From contig NZ_JADMLB010000017.1 in assembly GCF_015482765.1 (NCBI RefSeq), positions 1-64,000 on the forward strand: a stretch of 64,000 bases of DNA, in the 5' to 3' direction. The DNA is from Halodesulfovibrio sp. GTDB lineage: Bacteria > Desulfobacterota > Desulfovibrionia > Desulfovibrionales > Desulfovibrionaceae. Position 1 is the first letter of the stretch, and every line of letters begins with the position of its first letter. Below are positions 26,800-35,965 of this stretch, piece after piece. The notes below the pieces were generated by a model. It saw only the letters and a program-made list of their open reading frames with translations, ran no database searches and was not told the DNA's origin. Position numbers and translations under genes: made by a program.

Positions 26800-26829
26800 A
26801 AGACCGCCTGAAAAGGCGGTCTTTTTTTT
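26800..26829 (+). terminator. Intrinsic terminator of cytochrome c3
   Basis: AAAGACCGCCT pairs with AGGCGGTCTTT around a 4-nt loop, followed by a T run. Confidence 0.93.
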
Positions 26830-27246
26830 GTGGAGTGCAGGAATAAACAGTGATATTGGCGGCTATACCTAATGAAACAGATAGCTATACCGATGAGAAT
26901 TTACTGTGGCAGAGGTGTTGCACAGTTTCTTGTTTAGTATTTTCTTAAAATAAAGAATAAGACCTCATCTTGTTGCACTTTAGTCATATTTTTGAATGGT
27001 ATTGTCTGTTACGTATCAAGTGTAGAATGCAGCGTAAAAATATCATGGCTATAACGTCGTGCATGAAAACGGCAAATAGTCGCTATATGCAGGTTCATAC
27101 GTTTTATGCGCCGGTATAGTATCTTGCTTTATGCAGTAATGTATGGTTAATTTCATGAAATAATGTATGTTGTGATCTGTTTATTCACATACATTTCCGT
27201 ACTAAAATTAGTGTTCAAACTGCCTAACCGAATCTGAAGGTGTGTC
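26830..27246. promoter_or_regulatory. Upstream region of the large acidic protein gene; short repeats
   Basis: 417 nt. GCTATACC occurs at 26862-26869 and 26884-26891 (22 bp apart, two helical turns), and its core is inverted as GGTATAG at 27113-27119. This may be a regulator site. No ORF or RNA gene is evident. Confidence 0.35.
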
Positions 27247-30200
27247 ATGTCCGATAATGCAAAGAATGGAATTATCGATCTAACAGAAATCGTAGAGATG
27301 GGAACCCCGCCTGAACAGGCGTCCGGTTCTAATATCCCTGCAAGCCCAGCTGGCACTGTTGATTTTGAAAGTGAGCTTGAAGATCTTTTTACCACAACAG
27401 ACTTTTCTGAGTTTTCAGATTCTCCATCTGTTGAAAAAGTACATGATGCTCCTGTTGTTGAAACACAAACAGACACACCATCCAGCGATCCTGCTGTAGA
27501 AGATTTTTTGGCAGACATTGCCCCGGAAGCTGCACCTGCACAACAGAGTGTCCAGCAGGAAGCACCTTCCTTTGAGTCTGATCTCGACGCGTTACTTGAT
27601 TCAGCGGATGAAAAAGACTCTTCCGTAGGTTTTGATGCAGACTTTGAAGACTTATTAAACGAATTTACTGATTCACCTGCTCCGGCTAAGCCGTCTGGTT
27701 ATCAACCTGACTTTGATGAAGATTTATCGTCCATGTCGTTGAGCGCTGCCGAACCGGAACCTGTTGTAAGTGAGCTGACTCCACAGCCTCAGGCAGTGGC
27801 AGAGGAACCGGTTCATGCAACGGAAGCAAATATTGCAGATGTGAATACTGCGGATATTGACGATTTGTTTGCAGATTTAGACATGGAGCTTGGAACCGCA
27901 GAAAAGGCTCCGGAGCCGCAGCCTGCTGCCGCCGATGACATTCTTGCTGACTTTGATTTTGAGCCGGCTCCAGAAGCTTCTAAGCCTGCAGCAGCCCCTG
28001 CTGCACCACAGGCTGAAGATGATCTTTTTGCAGAGCTTGGAATGGAGTTTGATTTGGGAGAATTGGATTCTCTTTCTGCTCCAGTTGCTAAGGAACAGCC
28101 TGCAACGGAAGCAAATATTGCTGACGTGAATGCTTCAGATGTTGATGATTTGTTTGCCGATCTTGATACTGAGTTAGGTGAGGCTCCAAAAGCTCCGGTT
28201 GAAGCTGCCCCCGTCACTGCGCCAACTCCAGAGCCACAACGTCCTTCTGCATCTACTCAGGATGTTTCATTGGACGATCCTTTCGATGTGGATGATATTT
28301 TAAATGAATTTTCTGATGACTTATCTCAGCCTGCTCCTGCTGCTCCACAAGATGATATAGATCTTTCCGATTTGGACGCGCTTCTGAAGATGGATAATGA
28401 GCCTGAACATACTCCTCGTACTGACCTGACTGCTGCCGACGGCACCACTCTTGAGTCTGAAGATGTCGAGATGGATGACATCGGGTTCCTTCTTAGCGAG
28501 TTGGATGAAGCAGGGAACGAGCCAGCTTTTACAGAGCCTGAGCCTGTTCAACCGCCTGAAGTCGCTGCGGAAGTAGACCCTGAGGTTGAGGAACTTCCAG
28601 TTGAAGAGGTGTTCGAGCCTTCTGCGCCTATAGAAAATCTTACTCCAGAGCCTTCAGCGCCGATTGATGGATCAATGTTTGATGCAGATATTGACGCGCT
28701 TCTGGATGACCTTGAAATGGCTTCTGTTGAACCTTCAGCACCGATGTCTTCTGAGCCGGAAGCACCTGCTCAGTCGGAACCTTCTGTAGAAGCAATGGCA
28801 GAGCCAGCAAGCACAGTTGAAGATTTCTCTAAGGAATCGAAAGAACCGTTAGCGGATTCTTCTGAAATAGTATCCGAGCCGGCCACACTTTCTGCAGAGC
28901 CGCTTGAGCGTCCTGCTGAACAAGAAGCAGTAGATGATCTTGATATCGATGCGCTGCTGGAGTCTGATCCGCTTGATCTTATAGAGGAACCACAGGGAGC
29001 AACTTCAGAAGCAGGCGCAGCAGTTGAAGATGATTTGGCAGCTGAGCTGGATGCGTTGTTACAGGACGATGAAGTTTCCCCGTCTGTAGAAGCCAAAGAA
29101 GCTTTGGATGAACCATTAGCTTCTGACGCATCAGAGCCTCCATTGGAAGCTTCTAATGAGTTTGAATCAATTCTTGATGAACTGGACTCCCTGCTTGATG
29201 AACAGCAGGCGATGGAACCAGTTAGGGATGAGACCTCAGAAGAGTCCGCAGACGAGCTGTTGGCTACGCCGGTAGATGATGTGCTTGAAAATATGCAAGA
29301 GATTGAATCCTCTCTTGAAGTGGATGCAGTAGTAGAGCCTGATGTTTCTCCAGAACCAGCATTCGAAGATGTTGAAGCGCTTGCTTCGGAGGATGAGGTT
29401 GGTGAACCGGCCACTGAACAGGAGTTGTTAGCTGAGCCTACCTCATTGGAGGAGGATCTTGATTCGACTCTGGATAGAATTTTAGGTGAAGAACCGTTGG
29501 CACCGGAAGTAATGGACGGTGTGCCAGCGTCTTTCGAAGAAGAACCTGTTGAGCCGGCAGATTTTACACATGACGATATTGATGCTTTGCTTAGCGAGGC
29601 AGAGGATACTGAATTAGCTTCTGATGTGGTAGCTGAAGAGCCGTCAGTTGAGCCGGTTGCAGAAGTACTTGATTCTGATGCGATGCAGGCTGGTTCTGAA
29701 GTGATTGAAGAGCCTTTAGTAGATACGCCGGCTTTTGAAGAAAATGTTGCCGATTTTTCACCTGCAACCGATTCCGGAGTAGAGGAGTTGGCTGATGCAG
29801 GCTTCCAACCTTCGCCTGAGCAGGATTTTGACGCGGTTGCTGATGAACTTCCAATTGATGAGGCGCCAGTTGCTCCTGAAGCCTTTATGGAGCCTGAAGT
29901 GCAGCCGGAAAGCGCACTGGAAAGCCCGATTGAAGATGTGATGTCAGCCATGGAAGATGACATTCCTATGGAAGATATTGCGCAGGAGGCAATGGCTGAA
30001 TTGGAAGCTATGCCTGAAATTCAACCTGAGGTTGATACGTTTGTTGAACCTGATGCTCCGGTTGAAGTTGAAGCTGTGCAAGAAGGTGATTCTTCTGTTT
30101 TGGATATGGAAGACATTAACCAGAACGCAGCTCCAGTGCCGCCGAATGCCAGCATTGAAGATTTAATGCGTGAGTCAGCGGTGTCTGCTCCAGAGTTTTC

Positions 30201-30630
30201 TGATTCTTCTATGGAAATGTTGGACACCACTCCGGCTGTAGATTCCGCAGTACCGCAAAACGATTCTTTTGATGAGCCGCCGGTTCCGGCAATGACTCCA
30301 GAAGAGTTTGCAGAGCTTACAGAGCGTATTTACTATCTTGAGAGCACGCTTCAGAACGTTGTTGCAATGCAGGAATCTTTTACTCCTCAGCCAGCGGCTG
30401 TTGAGAAAGAGGTGCTTGTTGAGGCTATTGATGACGCTTTTAATATTGATGGCCCGCTGATGGCTCGTGTTCTTAGTGCGGTAGAAGTTCGTACAGAGAC
30501 ATTAATAGAATCAATGGGAACCCGTATAGAAGGGCAGATTAAGAATTCTATTGAGCAGGCAGCTGCAAAGTCTGCAGCGCAGGTTATTCGCGAAGAACTT
30601 CAGGCATTATTAGCTGAAGATTTTTCATAG
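27247..30630 (+). CDS. Large acidic low-complexity protein with repeated EIDALL-like motifs and a helical C-terminus
   Basis: 1127 residues, no signal peptide, no transmembrane segment. Residues about 1-1000 are rich in Glu, Asp, Pro, Ala and Ser and almost free of Lys and Arg, hence probably disordered. Within this lie about a dozen copies of a short hydrophobic/acidic motif: SDLDALL (near 112 and 375), DIDALLDD (481), DIDALLES (566), AELDALL (599), DDIDALLSE (776), FEDLLNEF, DDLFADLD (twice, each after EANIADVN near residues 194 and 288). The last 110 residues (from TPEEFAELTERIYYLE) are a normal helical or coiled-coil domain. GAAGG precedes the ATG. I know no characterised homologue; a cytoplasmic scaffold is inferred. 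Confidence 0.8.
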   Translation: MSDNAKNGIIDLTEIVEMGTPPEQASGSNIPASPAGTVDFESELEDLFTTTDFSEFSDSPSVEKVHDAPVVETQTDTPSSDPAVEDFLADIAPEAAPAQQSVQQEAPSFESDLDALLDSADEKDSSVGFDADFEDLLNEFTDSPAPAKPSGYQPDFDEDLSSMSLSAAEPEPVVSELTPQPQAVAEEPVHATEANIADVNTADIDDLFADLDMELGTAEKAPEPQPAAADDILADFDFEPAPEASKPAAAPAAPQAEDDLFAELGMEFDLGELDSLSAPVAKEQPATEANIADVNASDVDDLFADLDTELGEAPKAPVEAAPVTAPTPEPQRPSASTQDVSLDDPFDVDDILNEFSDDLSQPAPAAPQDDIDLSDLDALLKMDNEPEHTPRTDLTAADGTTLESEDVEMDDIGFLLSELDEAGNEPAFTEPEPVQPPEVAAEVDPEVEELPVEEVFEPSAPIENLTPEPSAPIDGSMFDADIDALLDDLEMASVEPSAPMSSEPEAPAQSEPSVEAMAEPASTVEDFSKESKEPLADSSEIVSEPATLSAEPLERPAEQEAVDDLDIDALLESDPLDLIEEPQGATSEAGAAVEDDLAAELDALLQDDEVSPSVEAKEALDEPLASDASEPPLEASNEFESILDELDSLLDEQQAMEPVRDETSEESADELLATPVDDVLENMQEIESSLEVDAVVEPDVSPEPAFEDVEALASEDEVGEPATEQELLAEPTSLEEDLDSTLDRILGEEPLAPEVMDGVPASFEEEPVEPADFTHDDIDALLSEAEDTELASDVVAEEPSVEPVAEVLDSDAMQAGSEVIEEPLVDTPAFEENVADFSPATDSGVEELADAGFQPSPEQDFDAVADELPIDEAPVAPEAFMEPEVQPESALESPIEDVMSAMEDDIPMEDIAQEAMAELEAMPEIQPEVDTFVEPDAPVEVEAVQEGDSSVLDMEDINQNAAPVPPNASIEDLMRESAVSAPEFSDSSMEMLDTTPAVDSAVPQNDSFDEPPVPAMTPEEFAELTERIYYLESTLQNVVAMQESFTPQPAAVEKEVLVEAIDDAFNIDGPLMARVLSAVEVRTETLIESMGTRIEGQIKNSIEQAAAKSAAQVIREELQALLAEDFS

Positions 30631-30639
30631 ACACAAAGC

Positions 30640-30667
30640 TGTAACGCTATTGTAACACAACTGTAAC
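30640..30667 (+). repeat. Three TGTAAC direct repeats at 11-bp spacing
   Basis: TGTAAC at 30640-30645, 30651-30656 and 30662-30667. The 11-bp period resembles binding sites of OmpR/PhoB-type regulators. They lie just after the stop of the acidic protein gene. Confidence 0.55.
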
Positions 30668-30703
30668 AATTCTTTTTCAGTTACCCCGTATTACTAAAGT
30701 AGT

Positions 30704-30757
30704 GCTGCAACTCACGCGACCCTCACTGGAGGGGTGCGTGAGTGCAGCTTTTTTTTT
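30704..30757 (+). terminator. Long-stem terminator after the acidic protein gene
   Basis: GCTGCAACTCACGC pairs, with one bulged A, with GCGTGAGTGCAGC; an inner stem ACCCTC/GAGGGGT tops it, and nine T follow. Confidence 0.9.
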
Positions 30758-30918
30758 GGCCATAGTGGTGGAGGTAACAGCTTGGTATTTCTTGGAAAAA
30801 TTGATGGCTTTACAAATTTGCTGTAATTTCGCTTGAAGTTCCAAGGAATATAGCTTAGCTGTTCGTGCAAACAGCCTTGATTCAGGGCGTACGACTTTTT
30901 AGTATCAGGAGTAGGTTG

Positions 30919-31473
30919 ATGCGAGATAATTTAGCGAATCCAGCACCACTCGGTCTTATGGGTTTTGGTATGACCACAGTGTTGTTGAACATTCACAATG
31001 CAGGATTTTTCCCGATTTCTTCTATGATCCTTGCGATGGGTATTTTTTACGGTGGTATTGCTCAGGTAATCGCCGGTATTATGGAGTTTAAGAAGGGCAA
31101 CACCTTCGGAACAACTGCGTTTACTTCTTACGGTCTTTTCTGGCTGTCACTTGTTGCGCTGATCGTTATGCCTAAGCTTGGCTGGGCAGAAGCGACTCCT
31201 CATGCGTACATGGGATGTTACCTGGTAATGTGGGGTGTTTTAACTTTCTTCTTGTTCCTCGGAACATTGAAAGGCAATTTCTGCATTAAATTTATTTTCG
31301 GTTCGCTGACAGCATTGTTCTTCCTTCTTGCTATCCGCGACTTTACCGGTTCTGCTCTTATTGGCACAATTGCTGGCTATGAGGGTATTGTTTGTGGTCT
31401 TTCTGCAATTTACCTTGCTATGGCAGAAGTACTTAACGAAGTATACGACCGTACAGTACTGCCGATTGGCTAG
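30919..31473 (+). CDS. satP: Acetate/succinate transporter (SatP/YaaH, GPR1/FUN34 family)
   Basis: 184 residues from the ATG at 30919 (CAGGAG 8 nt upstream); the reading frame stays open further upstream but without support. It has six membrane helices and the family motif [14 protein letters not shown] at the start of helix 1, plus a hydrophobic, acetate-type channel pattern ([11 protein letters not shown]). The family moves acetate, and in some members succinate, with protons or by facilitated diffusion. In a sulfate reducer it could export acetate from incomplete oxidation or take it up. Monocistronic. Confidence 0.92.
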   Translation: MRDNLANPAPLGLMGFGMTTVLLNIHNAGFFPISSMILAMGIFYGGIAQVIAGIMEFKKGNTFGTTAFTSYGLFWLSLVALIVMPKLGWAEATPHAYMGCYLVMWGVLTFFLFLGTLKGNFCIKFIFGSLTALFFLLAIRDFTGSALIGTIAGYEGIVCGLSAIYLAMAEVLNEVYDRTVLPIG

Positions 31474-31574
31474 CCTGTCGTAACGGAGCTTGTGCAGCTC
31501 CGCCTGCCTGTTAGCTGAATAGGGCGCTCTGTTCAGCTGCCTCATTTCACTGTCAGGACAAAGAGAAATATTCA

Positions 31575-31609
31575 AGATCGGAAAAGCGATGCTTTTCCGA
31601 TCTTTTTTT
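31575..31609 (+). terminator. Intrinsic terminator of satP
   Basis: AGATCGGAAAAGC pairs perfectly with GCTTTTCCGATCT around a 3-nt loop, followed by seven T. Confidence 0.93.
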
Positions 31610-31984
31610 GTCTGCGAAAAAAGTTGATGAGTAATTATTAATTTTTATATGTAACCGTTTTCATTCTTATGAAACGCTGTTTTACGGTATTTAAGGACGC
31701 TGTGCTAAGTGTATGTAGGCGTTGCCTAAGCGGCTTTTATCATGGTTCTTCCTCTTATATTAACACCATAGTTGCAAAAGTTTTAAAACCACCATATAAA
31801 GCAAAAAATGAAAACGGATTGATTTGTTTGTTGCACTGTTTTCATTGTATTGCACTTTGAGAGTAACAATCCTGTTTTCTTTGTGTTTGTCGTGATGACA
31901 AAACGTATGATGCCTCCCCTCAGTCCAAGCGCGCGTTTTGGGGATTAAGCATCCAGTATACAAACCATAACGCGTTTATGACCT
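31610..31984 (+). promoter_or_regulatory. Control region of the LacI-type gene with repeated GTTTTCAT half-sites
   Basis: GTTTTCAT (31657-31664) is followed after 4 nt by the near-inverse ATGAAACG (31669-31676). ATGAAAAC (31808-31815) and GTTTTCAT (31838-31845) form a second, wider inverted pair. TTGCACT is repeated at 31831 and 31850. These may be operators through which the LacI-type protein controls its own gene; looping between the two clusters (about 160 bp) is possible. No ORF here is supported. Confidence 0.5.
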
Positions 31985-33010
31985 ATGACTATGAACAAAT
32001 CTTTCCAGCCGACGATTAGGGATATTGCCCGAGAGGCAAAAGTTTCTATTGCAACAGTTTCCCGCTACCTGAATATGCCGGAAAAGGTTCGCAAAGAAAC
32101 TGGGGAGCGTATTCAGCGCATCATCGATAAGCACAACTATCGATGCAACTTTGCGGCAAAAGCATTGGCAACTCAGCGTACTAAAACAATCGGGTATATT
32201 ATTCCGGCAGTGAATAACCAGATTTACAGTGAGTGTGCGCGTGGTGTTCAGGATGAAGCACAGCTTCATGGGTATCAGGTCTTTATTGCGAGTGCGGAGT
32301 ACAACCGTCAGCGTGAAAAGCAGATGGTAGAGAATTTTCTTGAGCGTCGTGTAGACGGTATTATTTTGACCGTTTCTGACTCCATGGGCGATATCGCACA
32401 GAAATTGTATCAGGAAAAAATTCCTGCAGTGAACCTGTTCAACAAGCAGGGGTGTCTGCCGTGTGTGTCCGTGGATAACGTGAAGGCAAGTTATGATGCG
32501 ACAGAGTATTTGATTAAGCTCGGACATAAGAGCTTTGCAATGCTCGGCGTACCATTCACAGCATCTGACCGTTGCCGTATGCGCTATGAAGGATTCCTGC
32601 ATTGCTTGCAGGATCATGATATTCCGACTCACCCTCAGAGCTTTGTACAGATTTCTTCCAATACTCTTGATTGCTCTGAAGGGGTTGAAAAGCTTATGAA
32701 CTCTTCAAACCCGCCGACTGCAATTTTTGCTTCGAACGATCTGGTTGCAATTAATACAATCAGCGCTTTGCGTCGTCTTGGTTTTGAAATTCCGAAGGAT
32801 GTTTCAGTTATCGGTTTTGATGATATCCCGATGGCCAAACATGTATGGCCGCCGCTGACAACCGTTTTGCAGCCGGGCTATCGTATGGGACGTCAGGCTA
32901 CTGCTGTACTGCTTGATATCTTGCGTACCGGCAAACACCCTGAAGAAACTATTCCTTCCGTTCAGCATGATCTTATCATCCGAGAGTCTTCCGGTGTGCC
33001 ACCTCGGTAG
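31985..33010 (+). CDS. LacI-family transcriptional regulator
   Basis: 341 residues. The N-terminal helix-turn-helix is classical ([22 protein letters not shown], residues about 8-29 given in two parts: [11 protein letters not shown] and [11 protein letters not shown]), with the hinge helix [18 protein letters not shown]. The C-terminal periplasmic-binding-like domain ends in [18 protein letters not shown], a near-invariant LacI feature. The effector is likely a sugar or other small organic molecule. No ribosome site is clear; ATGs at 31985 and 31991 are both possible. Repeats upstream suggest autoregulation, and the downstream BCCT gene is a candidate target. Confidence 0.9.
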   Translation: MTMNKSFQPTIRDIAREAKVSIATVSRYLNMPEKVRKETGERIQRIIDKHNYRCNFAAKALATQRTKTIGYIIPAVNNQIYSECARGVQDEAQLHGYQVFIASAEYNRQREKQMVENFLERRVDGIILTVSDSMGDIAQKLYQEKIPAVNLFNKQGCLPCVSVDNVKASYDATEYLIKLGHKSFAMLGVPFTASDRCRMRYEGFLHCLQDHDIPTHPQSFVQISSNTLDCSEGVEKLMNSSNPPTAIFASNDLVAINTISALRRLGFEIPKDVSVIGFDDIPMAKHVWPPLTTVLQPGYRMGRQATAVLLDILRTGKHPEETIPSVQHDLIIRESSGVPPR

Positions 33011-33030
33011 ACTGTAGTAGTATAGAACAT

Positions 33031-33067
33031 AAAAACGCTCCGCCCTTGAAAGGCTGGAGCGTTTTTT
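33031..33067 (+). terminator. Intrinsic terminator of the LacI-type gene
   Basis: AAAAACGCTCC...GCC pairs with GGCTGGAGCGTTTTT with one bulge, followed by T. Confidence 0.88.
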
Positions 33068-33219
33068 GTTTTTAGAGAGAGTTTTTTATGAGAAGCTCTT
33101 AATCTTATTCTTTGTATGGATAGTCCATAGAATCATTATCTTACAGGAAAAATGAGAGGCGACACTGTAAGGCCGTGTATAGTCTATGTTACAGATAGTA
33201 AATCGTTTGAATGCTCAAT

Positions 33220-33248
33220 TTGACTAATTACGGTGTTTATTGTATAGC
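33220..33248 (+). promoter_or_regulatory. Likely sigma-70 promoter for the BCCT gene
   Basis: TTGACT at 33220-33225 and TATAGC at 33243-33248 are 17 bp apart; a further TATAAT lies at 33250. This would give a leader of about 145 nt. Confidence 0.5.
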
Positions 33249-33402
33249 TTATAATACAGCGAGTCATAACTGCGAAACACAATGTACAATTTTTTTATGC
33301 ACTGTAATTTGTAATGCAGAACGTATATTCTGCATTATTTTTTGTGCGTACTATAGGCTGTATTAGTAAATAGTGCATTGCGCGTAAACAGAAGGAGGAA
33401 TT

Positions 33403-35025
33403 TTGAGTTCCACTTCAAACCTCACCAACAGTGATGGGGCGAAATTAAAATTTGATGTACATCCGTATATTTTCTTTATCTCTGCAGGGTTAATTATCTT
33501 TCTCGTTGCATTAACTATTTACCTTGGCAAAGACATCAAAGATTTCTTTGGCATCATGCAGACCGCTATTTCAACGTACACAGGGTGGTTCTTTGTTTTA
33601 ACTATGAACCTTATCCTGATTTGCGGTCTTCTTTTCATGTTCTCCAGATTCGGAGATATCCGGCTTGGCGGTGATGAAGCTGTGCCGGAATTTAGTACAC
33701 CTGCATGGTTTGCGATGCTTTTCAGTGCAGGCATGGGTATTGGTCTTCTTTTTTACGGCGTGGCCGAACCAATGTTCCATTTCATCTCTTCTCCATTTTC
33801 CGATACTCCGGGGTCTCCAGAAGCTGCTCGAAGAGCAATGGATTTGACCTTCCTTCACTGGGGACTGCACCCTTGGAGTGTATACGCCCTTGTGGGGCTT
33901 TCACTGGCATTCTTTTCTTTTAACAAAGGCTATCCGCTTACTATCCGTTCTGCTTTTGTTCCGTTGCTCGGAGATAAAGTTAACGGACCGTTAGGGTATG
34001 CTATCGATATTTCTGCTACTGTCGCCACACTGTTCGGTGTTGCTACCTCTCTTGGTGTTGGTGTGCAGCAGGTTAATGCCGGTTTATTTCATGTCTTCGG
34101 TGTTCCGCAGACAACAAATGTCCAGCTTCTTTTAATTTGTGGTATTACCCTTATCGCTACGTACTCCGTTGTACGTGGGCTGGATGCTGGTATCCGTAAG
34201 TTGAGTGAAATCAACATCGCACTTGCTCTTGCATTGATGTTCTTCGTACTGCTTTTAGGTCCTACCTTGTTTATCCTTAATGCTCTTGTGGAAAACATTG
34301 GTATTTACCTTCAGAACTTCATGCAGCTTTCCACTTGGAATGAAACCTACGAAAACTCCTCATGGCAGAACGGCTGGACCGTTTTCTATTGGGGTTGGTG
34401 GATCGGGTGGTCACCGTTTGTAGGTATGTTTATTGCCCGAATTTCTAAGGGACGCACAATCCGTGAGTTTATCGCAGGTGTGCTTCTTGTTCCTACTCTT
34501 GTTACTTTTGTATGGATCACCGTTTTCGGTAACAGTGCACTGTTTATCGATATGTTCGGTGGCGGTGGTATTGCTAAAGCTGTTCAGGAAAACGTTCCTG
34601 TTTCCCTGTTCGTATTGCTTGAGCACTTCCCGTTCTCATCTGTAACAAGTGTTCTTGGTATCGTTGTTGTAATTACCTTCTTTGTAACTTCTTCGGACTC
34701 CGGTTCATTGGTTATTGATATTATTACAGCAAACGGTAATCAGGATCCGCCAATTCCGCAGCGTGTATTCTGGGCGTTGACTGAAGGTGCTGTAGCTGCC
34801 GCGCTTCTATACGGCGGTGGACTCATTGCTTTGCAAACAGCTACTATCGCATCGGGATTACCGTTCGGGGTTATTCTGCTCTTTATGGTCTACAGCCTCT
34901 TTAAGGGACTGAAAGATTACTCCGGCCCTCAGCAGTTCTACATTGATCCTGAGAAAAAGCCGAAGAAAATGAGTGTGACCCCGAAAGCATTTCCTGCAAA
35001 ACGTCGTCGCCATAAAATTCGATAG
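33403..35025 (+). CDS. BCCT-family betaine/choline/carnitine transporter
   Basis: 540 residues starting at TTG (33403), chosen because AAGGAGG lies 4-5 nt before it and no ATG upstream is supported. Twelve membrane helices are expected. The BCCT signature region is clear: FYWGWWIGWSPFVGMFIARI followed by SKGRTIREF, as is the glycine-rich helix AGMGIGLLFYGVAEPM. The family imports trimethylammonium compounds using sodium or protons, for osmoprotection or metabolism. The cytoplasmic tail is basic (PAKRRRHKIR). A trypsin-like pseudo-protease gene follows after 9 nt, which is not a usual BCCT partner. Confidence 0.93.
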   Translation: MSSTSNLTNSDGAKLKFDVHPYIFFISAGLIIFLVALTIYLGKDIKDFFGIMQTAISTYTGWFFVLTMNLILICGLLFMFSRFGDIRLGGDEAVPEFSTPAWFAMLFSAGMGIGLLFYGVAEPMFHFISSPFSDTPGSPEAARRAMDLTFLHWGLHPWSVYALVGLSLAFFSFNKGYPLTIRSAFVPLLGDKVNGPLGYAIDISATVATLFGVATSLGVGVQQVNAGLFHVFGVPQTTNVQLLLICGITLIATYSVVRGLDAGIRKLSEINIALALALMFFVLLLGPTLFILNALVENIGIYLQNFMQLSTWNETYENSSWQNGWTVFYWGWWIGWSPFVGMFIARISKGRTIREFIAGVLLVPTLVTFVWITVFGNSALFIDMFGGGGIAKAVQENVPVSLFVLLEHFPFSSVTSVLGIVVVITFFVTSSDSGSLVIDIITANGNQDPPIPQRVFWALTEGAVAAALLYGGGLIALQTATIASGLPFGVILLFMVYSLFKGLKDYSGPQQFYIDPEKKPKKMSVTPKAFPAKRRRHKIR

Positions 35026-35034
35026 GAGGACTTT

Positions 35035-35721
35035 ATGTACACTACTTCTGCCGAAAAATTCACTGGTGGCTGCATGATGCTGATGCGTCAGAATGAAGAA
35101 GGTGCAGCATTTCTTGGTTCATGTTTTCTTGTACACGAAGAGGGCTATATGCTTACAACAAGCCACCTTTTCGGGGATAACCATGAAGACTTGTGTGTTG
35201 TGCCGTACGCTCCTGAGAGTACTGATTTCCAGACTATCAGTCGCGAGCATGTTCGTTCTATTCCGGCTGAGGTGATCAGTGTGGACAAAGAGCGTGATAT
35301 TGCGTTGCTGGCGCTGGATGTTGAAGCTGATATTGTTATGCCTGACTTCTTGCTTGGTAATGCAGAGGCGTTGCGTCTCGGTGCACCAATGGTAAGTCTC
35401 GGATACCCGTTCGGCTTTCAGAACATGCACCATCTTACAGTCGTAAGTTCTGTGGTCAGTTCAAAATTAACATCACCGCTTGGCAACAACCATGTTCTTT
35501 TTGATACCCGCGTTCATGCCGGTGATGTTGGCGGCCCGCTTATCAGTATTAATGAAGATCGCATTGTCGGTATTGTTTGCGGACGCTATTGCCCAATGGC
35601 AGACGGAAGTGCGATTTCTTCGTACACACGTGAGCAGGCATTGGATACCGACCTGTCATACGCAATTTCAATTGAGTATGGTATTGCGTTGATGGAAGAA
35701 GAGGGGCTTGAGGTTATTTAA
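35035..35721 (+). CDS. Trypsin-like protein lacking the catalytic serine (pseudo-protease)
   Basis: 228 residues, no signal peptide, so cytoplasmic. The chymotrypsin fold is recognisable: TTSHLF with the catalytic-type histidine (His44), ERDIALLAL with the aspartate (Asp88), SLGYPFG, and the oxyanion loop HAGDVGGPLI. In active enzymes this loop reads G-x-S-G-G; here the serine is Val165 (GTT codon), so proteolysis by the usual mechanism is excluded. GGAGG precedes the ATG. It forms a unit with the BCCT gene and likely regulates or binds it. A bound regulatory or scaffold role is inferred; no named homologue is known to me. Confidence 0.8.
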   Translation: MYTTSAEKFTGGCMMLMRQNEEGAAFLGSCFLVHEEGYMLTTSHLFGDNHEDLCVVPYAPESTDFQTISREHVRSIPAEVISVDKERDIALLALDVEADIVMPDFLLGNAEALRLGAPMVSLGYPFGFQNMHHLTVVSSVVSSKLTSPLGNNHVLFDTRVHAGDVGGPLISINEDRIVGIVCGRYCPMADGSAISSYTREQALDTDLSYAISIEYGIALMEEEGLEVI

Positions 35722-35840
35722 TACCTTTCTGCTGTTTTTCTTGTGTTCAGACATGTCCGTATAAAACGGGTAGAGGTGCAGTGCAAAGCATTGCTCAGTC
35801 TGAACGTGTTACTGCTGCTCTGTAGCACAATAAAGAAATG

Positions 35841-35876
35841 AAAACGCCCGTCAGTGGGAAGCTGACGGGCGTTTTT
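35841..35876. terminator. Bidirectional terminator
   Basis: AAAACGCCCGTCAG pairs with CTGACGGGCGTTTT. It serves the BCCT unit and the convergent purDE unit. Confidence 0.9.
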
Positions 35877-35965
35877 AATTTAACCGCAGTTGGGGAAGTC
35901 TTTTACCGTTTCCGTGCAGTTGCAGCTACATGGAAAAGGTGCAGACCATACTGCCAATCTTTTTG

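Noticed and set aside
28770-29963. 397-codon minus-strand frame opposite the acidic protein
   Set aside because: It is a Ser-rich mirror image of the GAN/GCN codon bias of the sense gene and has no ribosome site.
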